DNA of 5,421 nucleotides, taken from Chitinophagaceae bacterium. GTDB taxonomy: Bacteria > Bacteroidota > Bacteroidia > Chitinophagales > Chitinophagaceae. Below are positions 1 to 5,393 of the stretch, piece by piece. Position numbers and translations under genes: made by a program. Position 1 is the stretch's first letter. Every line of letters starts with the position of its first letter. Below the pieces are notes generated by a model. That model saw nothing but the letters and a program-made list of their open reading frames with translations. It did no database searches and had not been told where the DNA came from. The DNA lies in contig PLEB01000207.1 in NCBI GenBank assembly GCA_003136915.1, positions 1 to 5,421 on the forward strand. The letters are read 5' to 3'.

Positions 1-282
1 GTGCCGTTTCATGAATTTGATATTGTTGAAGCAACAGGGCGTTCCTCCGCCGGCCGATAGCACAAAGTGATCGAATTTAGCCACCAGTTCTTCCAGCGTT
101 TTCTTTTCCTTATACCTGAAATTTTCTTCACCCTTGATCCTAAAGATTTCTGAAACGCTCATCCCCTCTTCATTTACTATAACTGCATCGAGATCATAAA
201 AAGGAATCTGCAGGGTCTCGGCTATGCGCGTTCCCCAATGTGTTTTTCCCGAACCCATAAAGCCTATGAGGAATATGCGCAT
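1..282 (-). CDS. aroK: Shikimate kinase, N-terminal 94 residues (gene cut by left window edge)
   Basis: Shikimate kinase transfers the gamma-phosphate of ATP to the 3-hydroxyl of shikimate in the cytoplasmic chorismate (aromatic amino acid) pathway. Reading the minus strand from the ATG at 282-280 gives 94 codons with no stop. Visible family marks are a P-loop GFMGSGKT at residues 7-14, the DLD at 30-32 whose second Asp (D32) fits the shikimate-binding Asp, GEENFR at 51-56 with the substrate-binding Arg (R56), and the AGGGT glycine run at 77-81. The family is usually about 170 residues, so roughly the C-terminal 45%, including the lid and adenine-binding part, lies outside the window. Compact P-loop plus GGG spacing separates it from adenylate or gluconate kinases. 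No Shine-Dalgarno is seen before the start. It is downstream of and co-directional with the acyl-CoA dehydrogenase, but the 183-base repeat-filled gap argues against a tight operon. Confidence 0.93.
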   Translation of the reverse strand, partial: MRIFLIGFMGSGKTHWGTRIAETLQIPFYDLDAVIVNEEGMSVSEIFRIKGEENFRYKEKKTLEELVAKFDHFVLSAGGGTPCCFNNIKFMKRH

Positions 283-285
283 GGA

Positions 286-363
286 GGCAAATGTGATAAT
301 GTGGAAATGGGAAAATGGGAAAATGCAAACGTGAAAATGTGGAAATGTGTAAATGTGTAAATT
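286..363. repeat. Degenerate 7-8-base repeat tract (AATGTGG/AAATGGG type)
   Basis: About ten imperfect copies of a 7-8-base unit follow each other, with variants such as AAATGTG, AATGTGG, AAATGGG, AAAATGC and AAATGTGT. The tract ends only a few bases before the aroK start and so lies in its 5' leader. It shares TAATGTGGAAATG (297-309) and AATGTGGAAATGTG (336-349) with the reverse complement of the repeat at 432-468, so the two could pair in single-stranded DNA or RNA. Similar low-complexity spacers are, from memory, common in Bacteroidota. No coding potential is apparent. Confidence 0.7.
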
Positions 364-405
364 GAATACATATCACAAAAAATATAACAATACAGAAATA
401 TAACT

Positions 406-428
406 AAAAAAAGGCGAACAGATCGTTC
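406..428 (-). terminator. Weak candidate terminator after the acyl-CoA dehydrogenase gene
   Basis: Read on the minus strand, a short stem GAAC/GTTC (425-428 with 416-419, five-base loop) is followed after GCC by seven T residues (412-406). It lies 38 bases past the stop codon of the dehydrogenase. The stem is only four base pairs, so intrinsic termination is doubtful. The larger pairing between the flanking repeats could contribute. Confidence 0.25.
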
Positions 429-431
429 TCT

Positions 432-468
432 CATTTACACATTTTCATATTAGCACATTTCCACATTA
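432..468. repeat. Inverted copy of the AATGTGG-type repeat tract
   Basis: On the minus strand this reads as the same family of units found at 286-363, beginning TAATGTGGAAATGTG and continuing with AATATG, AAAATGTG and TAAATGA. It starts inside the TAA stop codon of the dehydrogenase (468-466), so the end of that gene forms part of the repeat. Together with the 286-363 tract it makes a long imperfect inverted repeat around an AT-rich centre of about 70 bases. Confidence 0.65.
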
Positions 469-1650
469 CTTAAACGCATTCAGCCCCGTAATATCCATTC
501 CGGTAATGAGCAGATGGACATCGTGCGTTCCTTCATAAGTGAGTACGCTTTCCATATTCATCATATGACGCATAACCGGATATTCACCCGAAATGCCCAT
601 TCCACCTAAAATCTGACGCGCATCGCGGGTTATATTAGCAGCTATCTCGCATCCGTTCCGCTTGGCCATCGAAACCTGCGCAGGTGTGGCCCTGTTCTCA
701 TTCATGAGTACGGCCAGACGCCAGTTCATCAATTGCGCTTTGGTTATCTCCGTGATCATTTCAGCAAGCTTTTTCTGCTGCAGCTGGAATCCGCCGATGG
801 GCCGGTCAAATTGCACACGCTCCTTACTGTACCGGAGCGCTGTGTCGTAACAATCCATGGCAGCGCCGACAGATCCCCAGGCGATGCCAAACCTTGCTTT
901 GGTAAGGCAGCTAAGCGGTCCTTTTAGTCCCCTGATATCCTGGAAGAGGTTTTCCTTGGGAACTTTCACTTGATCGAATACCAATTCACCCGTGGCAGAC
1001 GCACGCAAACTCCATTTTCCATGGGTCGTGGGCGTGGTAAATCCCTCCATACCACGTTCTACTACCAGTCCGCGTATCTCACCGGTTTCATCCTTTGCCC
1101 ATACAACAGCCACCTGCGAGAAGGGGGCATTGCTGATCCACATTTTACTGCCGTTCAAAACTACATGATCTCCCTTATCCTTAATATTGCTGAGCATCCC
1201 GCCGGGATCAGATCCATGGTCAGGCTCAGTAAGACCAAAACAACCCAGCCACTCACCAGAAGCCAGCTTTGGAAGAAATTTTCTTCTCATTTCCTCGGTA
1301 CCATACGCATGAATAGGAAACATTACCAGGGAACCCTGAACAGAAGCTGTGGAACGAACCCCGCTATCTCCTCTTTCCAATTCCTGCATCATTAATCCAT
1401 AACTGACATAATCAAGGCCGCCCCCTCCATAAACCTCGGGTATGGTCGGGCCAAAACAACCGAGTGCACCGAGTTGACGCGTGATCTGCTGCGGGAATTC
1501 AGCCTTTTGAGCGTATTCTTCAATGATCGGACTGATCTCCTTTTTCACGTAGGCGCGAACAGATTCCCTGATGAGTTTGTGTTCTTCCGTGAGCAATTCA
1601 TCAAGCAGAAAATAATCCGGACTCTGGAAAACATCGGTTTTGGCGGCCAT
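466..1650 (-). CDS. Acyl-CoA dehydrogenase, glutaryl-CoA dehydrogenase-like
   Basis: This is a flavoprotein of the acyl-CoA dehydrogenase family, 394 residues, full length for the family (about 380-400). The order is an N-terminal helical domain (about 20-133), the middle beta domain with GCFGLTEPDHGSDP (136-149) and WIS (171-173) at the FAD site, then the C-terminal helical domain with QILGGMGISGEY (346-357) and TYEGTHDVH (371-379). E373 fits the catalytic base. GVRS at 97-100 places Arg and Ser where human glutaryl-CoA dehydrogenase uses Arg94 and Ser95 to hold the substrate carboxylate, and the ITGMDITG end resembles that enzyme closely. The family reaction is oxidative decarboxylation of glutaryl-CoA to crotonyl-CoA in lysine/tryptophan breakdown, passing electrons to ETF. 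No neighbour belongs to that pathway, so the substrate rests on residues alone. The ATG at 1650-1648 has no Shine-Dalgarno, and no upstream extension is needed. Confidence 0.9.
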   Translation of the reverse strand: MAAKTDVFQSPDYFLLDELLTEEHKLIRESVRAYVKKEISPIIEEYAQKAEFPQQITRQLGALGCFGPTIPEVYGGGGLDYVSYGLMMQELERGDSGVRSTASVQGSLVMFPIHAYGTEEMRRKFLPKLASGEWLGCFGLTEPDHGSDPGGMLSNIKDKGDHVVLNGSKMWISNAPFSQVAVVWAKDETGEIRGLVVERGMEGFTTPTTHGKWSLRASATGELVFDQVKVPKENLFQDIRGLKGPLSCLTKARFGIAWGSVGAAMDCYDTALRYSKERVQFDRPIGGFQLQQKKLAEMITEITKAQLMNWRLAVLMNENRATPAQVSMAKRNGCEIAANITRDARQILGGMGISGEYPVMRHMMNMESVLTYEGTHDVHLLITGMDITGLNAFK

Positions 1651-1668
1651 GTTGAAACTTGTTGGATG

Positions 1669-1702
1669 CGAAAATAATCAATGGCGGTAAGCATTCGGCA
1701 AA
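1669..1702 (-). promoter_or_regulatory. Candidate Bacteroidota-type promoter for the acyl-CoA dehydrogenase gene
   Basis: On the minus strand TATTTTCG (1676-1669) matches the Bacteroidota -7 consensus TAnnTTTG at seven of eight defined and free positions, and TTTG (1702-1699) lies 22 bases upstream, slightly longer than the usual 19-21. Transcription would start near 1662 and give a very short leader. The rest of the divergent spacer 1651-1871 shows no convincing promoter for the plus-strand operon, no RNA gene and no strong hairpin. Confidence 0.25.
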
Positions 1703-1871
1703 ACTGGGATTATTCGCTGCTTCCCAATTGAACATGAATTCATAACCACCTGATTATAACATGTTTAGATTAAGACTGGAAAGCTCTCACAGTCCTACCG
1801 CAATTCAGGAAGATGGAGAGATGCAACATCCTGCCTTTCTTTGTGTACTTAATTAAAGAACTAAAAACGAA

Positions 1872-2432
1872 TTGTTGGAGTTAACGGCACTGATACAACG
1901 CGATGAACTCGTGGAACGCTGCAGGAAGGGTGATCCGCGCGGATTTAGTGAATTGTATGAGAAATATTCCAAAGCCATGTACAATACAAGCCTGCGTATT
2001 GTGAACAATAGCGGAGATGCGGAAGATGTACTGCAGGAGTCTTTCTGTGATGCTTTTGCTGCAATTGGAAGTTTTGCGTACAAATCCACATTCGGTGCCT
2101 GGCTCAAGAGGATCGTGATAAACAAATCCATCAACGCGCTGAGAAAGCGTAAGATGACCATAATCGATATGGAAAAAACGACGATTGGTCATTTGGCGGA
2201 TGAAGAAACTTATGATGAAAGCGGCATCGGGCTGAAAGTGGAAGAGATAAAAAAAGCAGTGAAAGAGCTTCCGAATGGATACAGGACAGTGTTAACGCTC
2301 CATCTATTTGAAGGATATGATCAGGAAGAGATCGCGGAAATATTACAGGTATCGCACGTTACAGTCAGAACCCAGTATATGCGCGCTAAACAGAAATTAT
2401 TACAATATTTAAAAAAAGAGGGCTTATCATGA
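1872..2432 (+). CDS. ECF-type RNA polymerase sigma factor (sigma-70 family), TTG start
   Basis: This is a 186-residue sigma factor with only regions 2 and 4, the size and layout of extracytoplasmic-function sigmas. Region 2 spans about 17-94, with the core-binding segment DAEDVLQESF (49-58) and the promoter-melting/-10 segment from STFGAWLKRIV to RKRK (72-94). Region 4 spans about 133-182 with a helix-turn-helix, DQEEIAEILQVSHVTVRTQY (150-169), that would read the -35 element. The frame is closed upstream by TAA at 1854-1856 and holds no ATG before codon 36, inside region 2. The start must therefore be non-ATG: TTG 1872 is chosen, with TTG 1875 or GTG 1911 possible. No Shine-Dalgarno is visible. 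The stop overlaps the next start by four bases (ATGA), indicating translational coupling to the putative anti-sigma gene. Its regulon is unknown; autoregulation is common in the family but no matching promoter was identified. Confidence 0.92.
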   Translation: MLELTALIQRDELVERCRKGDPRGFSELYEKYSKAMYNTSLRIVNNSGDAEDVLQESFCDAFAAIGSFAYKSTFGAWLKRIVINKSINALRKRKMTIIDMEKTTIGHLADEETYDESGIGLKVEEIKKAVKELPNGYRTVLTLHLFEGYDQEEIAEILQVSHVTVRTQYMRAKQKLLQYLKKEGLS

Positions 2433-3157
2433 GCAGCGAATTAGAAAAATTTGTAAATGATCACCGGGACGAGTTCGACGACGAAGTTCCGGCACCGGGC
2501 CTTTGGAACAAAATCCGGGATCGGATGGATTCTGTGGAAGGGCAGAAGGATACGAAGAAATACTCACGGGTCCCCTTCCTGTACATCAAACGCTGGCTTC
2601 CGGCTGCCGCAGCGGTTGTGCTGGTATGCGGTTCCGGAATATTATATTATATTCTTCATCATCCAAAGCAGGAGCTTCCGGTTGCAATAAACCACCATCA
2701 GCCAACCGCTCCTGATACAGGAAAGCAGCGCCCGGATAGCCCGCGCAAGGATGGCGCAGCAGGCCAAACTGAACTGAGCCAAACCCGGACGGATCAAATA
2801 AAAAAATCCGGAGAAGCAAAATCCGAACCATCGCTGACGCCGGAAGAGGCAGACTATAATGAAGAGATGTACCATTACGCCCGGCTCGTAGAGATCAAGC
2901 ATAATGAATTGAGGTCCCTCCAAAAGGACGAACCACTTCTTTACAAACGGTTTTCAGGCGATGTGAATAAATTAGATAGCGTATACCATGTATTAAAAAC
3001 ACAGCTTCCCAAAAACTCTAACCGGGAACAGGTAATCGAAGCCATGATCTCAAACCTGCAGCTTCAGATCGGCTTATTGAATAAACAACTGGATATTATT
3101 AAACAAATCAAACATTCCAAAAAATCAGCGTATGAAAAAGCATACAAATCCGTTTAA
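2429..3157 (+). CDS. Putative single-pass membrane anti-sigma factor
   Basis: The protein has 242 residues. A charged cytoplasmic N-terminus (1-55) contains FVNDHRDEFDDEVPAPGLW, a pattern I associate with Bacteroidota anti-sigma-like partners. One hydrophobic segment lies at about 57-76, preceded by KRW (positive-inside). A polar, proline/glutamine-rich linker (77-137) follows, then a helical, probably coiled-coil C-terminal domain (about 138-235) rich in Leu and charged residues, expected in the periplasm. There is no zinc-binding HxxxCxxC motif and only one Cys (C67, in the membrane segment), so it is not a classical ZAS-type anti-sigma. The role is inferred from position: it begins inside the sigma gene's stop codon, and the topology fits a membrane tether that inhibits the sigma until an envelope signal arrives. 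AGAGGG at 2417-2422 is a plausible ribosome site six bases before the ATG. Its last 26 bases overlap the next gene. Confidence 0.72.
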   Translation: MSSELEKFVNDHRDEFDDEVPAPGLWNKIRDRMDSVEGQKDTKKYSRVPFLYIKRWLPAAAAVVLVCGSGILYYILHHPKQELPVAINHHQPTAPDTGKQRPDSPRKDGAAGQTELSQTRTDQIKKSGEAKSEPSLTPEEADYNEEMYHYARLVEIKHNELRSLQKDEPLLYKRFSGDVNKLDSVYHVLKTQLPKNSNREQVIEAMISNLQLQIGLLNKQLDIIKQIKHSKKSAYEKAYKSV

Positions 3158-4166
3158 GATCATAACGATACTGGCGTTCCTGGCAGTGCCCCTGCTAAGC
3201 GCTGCATCAGACGGCGATCTGGTGCAAAAAAGAAAGAATATCAGCAAATCATATACAGTCACCGGCGATGACAAATTAAGAATTGAAAATTCTTTTGGCG
3301 ACGTGGCCGTGACAACATGGGACAAAAACGAGATCCAGGTAGATATACAGATTGAGGTAAGCGCTCCCACAGAGGAGAAAGCGCAGGAAATGATGGACGA
3401 GATCTCTGTTTCCGACAGCAAGAGCGGTGATGAAATCTCTTTTAAAACGGAGATAGGCCAAATGGGCAATGGCAGAAAAGGTAAGGACGGTAATGATCAG
3501 CGCAAGTTTTCCATAGACTATAAAGTGATCATGCCTTCAGGAAATCCACTGCGAATAGAAAACAGTTTCGGAAAGATCAATATTGGGAATTTTATCGGAC
3601 CCGTTAGCCTGACCAGCAAATTCGGCGAACTCACTACCGGCAAACTCACGAATGCCAGAGAACTCCACGTGGAGTTTGGGAAGGCCGAAATCGGGGCGGT
3701 TACCAATCCGGATATCACACTTAAATTTAACGGCAGCTCACTGATTAAGGAAATCACAGGAAACGCCAAGATCCATACAGAATTTTGTGATAATGTAGAA
3801 TTTTCACTGGATCAGAATATCAAAGATTTTTCTCTTTTCGAATCCTATTCTAACGTTCGCATGTATATTCCAAAAAATCTCTCAGCCAGCTTTGATGTGC
3901 ATACGAATTTCGGAAGCTTCAGTAATCACTCCGGAATCCAGATCTCGCAGCAAAAGGAGGACGATAATATGGGTCCGAAGTTCGACGAGGATTATTCCGG
4001 CAGTTCAGGCAGCGGTAACGCAAAGATCAGGATCAAAAGCAGTTTCGGTAAGATACGCATCGGTAATGCGGGTGATAGGTCAGTTGATAAAAATGACTCC
4101 GGAGATGATGACGATGATTCCGGCAACAAAAATAAAGATAAAGATGCGGGGAAGGTGAATTTGTGA
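3132..4166 (+). CDS. Exported DUF4097-like repeat protein with six FG motifs and Asp-rich tail
   Basis: This 344-residue protein starts with a clear signal peptide: MKKHTNPFK, a hydrophobic core at about 10-22, and probable cleavage near LLSAAS (21-26). The mature part is rich in beta-type repeats carrying a recurrent (N/S/K)-(S/K/E/N)-F-G motif: NSFG 53-56, NSFG 144-147, SKFG 162-165, EFG 181-183, NFG 259-261 and SSFG 303-306. Several are followed by alternating hydrophobics such as KINIG or KIRIG. This resembles DUF4097/'putative adhesin' proteins, which are thought to form a beta-solenoid. The C-terminus (319-340) is Asp/Lys/Asn-rich with five consecutive Asp, perhaps ion-binding or disordered. 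There is no lipobox, sortase motif or obvious Bacteroidota sorting domain, so the location is periplasmic or outer face, undecided. Its start lies inside the anti-sigma gene (26-base overlap), so it belongs to that operon. It may sense, bind or be the output of the signalling pair; the actual function is unknown. Confidence 0.8.
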   Translation: MKKHTNPFKIITILAFLAVPLLSAASDGDLVQKRKNISKSYTVTGDDKLRIENSFGDVAVTTWDKNEIQVDIQIEVSAPTEEKAQEMMDEISVSDSKSGDEISFKTEIGQMGNGRKGKDGNDQRKFSIDYKVIMPSGNPLRIENSFGKINIGNFIGPVSLTSKFGELTTGKLTNARELHVEFGKAEIGAVTNPDITLKFNGSSLIKEITGNAKIHTEFCDNVEFSLDQNIKDFSLFESYSNVRMYIPKNLSASFDVHTNFGSFSNHSGIQISQQKEDDNMGPKFDEDYSGSSGSGNAKIRIKSSFGKIRIGNAGDRSVDKNDSGDDDDDSGNKNKDKDAGKVNL

Positions 4167-4167
4167 G

Positions 4168-4210
4168 ATTAAAAATTAAAAAGTAAAAATTAAAAAGTAA
4201 AAATTAAAAA
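4168..4210. repeat. AT-rich tandem repeat, 14-base period
   Basis: ATTAAAAAGTAAAA is repeated with a 14-base period (TT at 4176, 4190 and 4204), preceded by a seven-base half unit (TT at 4169) and ending in a partial copy. It begins two bases after the stop codon of the FG-repeat protein gene. No stem with a T-run that would make an intrinsic terminator is present. It may be a bendable, replication-slippage-prone spacer next to the IS insertion point. Confidence 0.8.
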
Positions 4211-4226
4211 ATGGTCTCTGCTAATT

Positions 4227-4254
4227 TGAAGTAGTCAAGATTTAATCTGACAGT
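4227..4254 (+). repeat. Left terminal inverted repeat of the IS
   Basis: This 28-base arm aligns without gaps to the reverse complement of 5394-5421, differing at arm positions 3, 5, 9, 13 and 22. The core ATTTAATC(T/G)GACAGT is nearly identical in both arms. Similarity continues inward with a one-base offset (GGGATT here, AGGATT in the right arm). Confidence 0.85.
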
Positions 4255-4307
4255 TGGGATTAACTTTAAGTAACCACACTTATTTAATCAATCCCAAAAT
4301 GTCAGAT
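4245..4307 (+). promoter_or_regulatory. Inverted repeat / potential mRNA hairpin just before the transposase start
   Basis: ATCTGACA (4245-4252) pairs with TGTCAGAT (4300-4307), and TTGGGATT (4254-4261) pairs with AATCCCAA (4290-4297). This gives two perfect 8-base-pair stems separated by a 1 x 2 internal loop and closed by a 28-base loop. The transposase ATG starts two bases after the stem. Transcripts entering from outside the IS would carry both arms and could hide the start. A transcript initiating in the loop would lack the left arm; TAACTTTA at 4261-4268 resembles the -7 element TAnnTTTG, but no matching -33 element is seen. The arms may instead be transposase-binding sites. Confidence 0.6.
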
Positions 4308-4308
4308 C

Positions 4309-5358
4309 ATGAAAGTAGAATCTAAGTTAATCAAAACCCGGTTAGGGTTATTAAATCTCGCAGAACATTTAGGCAACGTTTCCCAGGCCTGCAAAGTGAT
4401 GGGCTACAGCAGGGACAGCTTCTACCGCATCAAAGAGATGTACGATACGGGTGGTGAGTCAGCTCTTCAGGAAATAAGTCGTTCAAAACCAATTCTCAAA
4501 AACCGCGTTGAGCCTGCAGTGGAAGAAGCCGTTGTACAGATGGCTTTTGATTATCCGGCTTACGGCCAACAGCGGGCCTGTAATGAACTTCGCAAGAAGG
4601 GAGTGTTTATTTCTGCCGGCGGTATCCGCAGCGTATGGCTCCGGCATAATCTGGAGCTTTTTGAAAAGCGTTTACACAATCTGGAAGAAAGGATGGCCAA
4701 AGAAAGTATGATCCTTACAGAAGCCCAGCTAATGGCTTTGGAACGCAAAAAAGAACGGCGTGAAACGTTCGGCGAAATCGAAACTGAACATCCAGGATAC
4801 CTGGGAAGCCAGGATACCTACTACGTAGGGAATATCAAAGGGGTCGGCCGTATCTATCAGCAGACATTTATCGATACCTACACGCGCGTAGCTTTTGCGA
4901 AGCTCTATGAAAGCAAGCATGCAATTACTTCTGCTGATATCCTGAACGACAGAGTATTGCCATTCTTTGAAGATCAGGAAGTGCCGTTGCTTCGCATCTT
5001 GACGGATCGTGGCACTGAGTTCAAAGGAAGGCCAGAGCATCATGAGTACGAGCTGTATTTACAAATTGAAGGAATTGAACACAGCAAAACGCAGATCCGC
5101 AGGCCACAAAGCAACGGAATCTGCGAACGCCTGCATCGTACAATGCAGGAAGAGTTTTATGCTGTTGCATTCCGCAAAAAGTTATATACTAATCTGGCAG
5201 ACCTTCAGCATGACCTGGATGAATGGATGAAATTTTACAATAACGAAAGGTGTCACAGCGGAAGATACTGCTTCGGAAAAACGCCAATGGAAACTTTTAA
5301 AGAATCTCTTATCTTAGCCAGGCAGAAGATGATAGGACAACTTACCCCGGCAGCGTAA
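4309..5358 (+). CDS. IS481-family transposase (DDE, integrase-core), intact
   Basis: The protein has 349 residues, the usual length for single-ORF IS481-type transposases. An N-terminal helix-turn-helix (about 14-45, with GNVSQACKVMGYSRDSFYRI) would bind the IS ends. A second winged-helix-like segment follows at about 80-116 (YPAYGQQRACNELRKKGV). A charged helical connector (117-155) leads to the RNase H-fold integrase core at about 160-330. The likely catalytic triad is D169 (SQDTYY), D233 (LTDRGTEF) and E273 (SNGICERLHRT). The D233-E273 spacing of 39 intervening residues is a little wider than the 35 typical of IS3-like enzymes. FYNNERCHSGRYCFGKTP (309-326) is the usual C-terminal signature of the family. 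The frame has no stop or shift, so the element may be active. The ATG is chosen because it precedes the helix-turn-helix and lies just past the inverted repeat. No Shine-Dalgarno is visible. Confidence 0.92.
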   Translation: MKVESKLIKTRLGLLNLAEHLGNVSQACKVMGYSRDSFYRIKEMYDTGGESALQEISRSKPILKNRVEPAVEEAVVQMAFDYPAYGQQRACNELRKKGVFISAGGIRSVWLRHNLELFEKRLHNLEERMAKESMILTEAQLMALERKKERRETFGEIETEHPGYLGSQDTYYVGNIKGVGRIYQQTFIDTYTRVAFAKLYESKHAITSADILNDRVLPFFEDQEVPLLRILTDRGTEFKGRPEHHEYELYLQIEGIEHSKTQIRRPQSNGICERLHRTMQEEFYAVAFRKKLYTNLADLQHDLDEWMKFYNNERCHSGRYCFGKTPMETFKESLILARQKMIGQLTPAA

Positions 5359-5393
5359 AAATATATCCGGCCCTAAAAAACTGAAAATCCTTT

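Noticed and set aside
286..363. CRISPR-like array in the short repeats
   Set aside because: Units are only 7-8 bases, degenerate and directly adjacent, with no unique spacers and no cas genes.
970..1395. 141-codon plus-strand open frame opposite the acyl-CoA dehydrogenase gene
   Set aside because: It lies wholly antisense to a well-conserved enzyme, and its translation has no recognisable domain. It is a shadow frame.
1728..1760. Possible promoter for the sigma operon: TTGAAC (1728) with TATAAC (1755)
   Set aside because: The spacing is 21 bases, too long for a sigma-70 type, and neither the Bacteroidota -7 element nor a convincing ECF -10 element follows at the right distance.
1853..2192. 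Minus-strand frames of about 102-103 codons across the sigma factor gene
   Set aside because: They are antisense to clear sigma regions 2 and 4, with no family resemblance of their own.
4167..4226. Intrinsic terminator after the FG-repeat protein gene
   Set aside because: The stretch is A/T tandem repeat without a GC stem or following T-run on the plus strand. Read-through into the IS is possible.
5359..5393. Terminator or small gene between the transposase stop and the right inverted repeat
   Set aside because: There are only 35 bases, with no stable stem and no open frame. CCGG copies at 5347 and 5367 are too short to matter.
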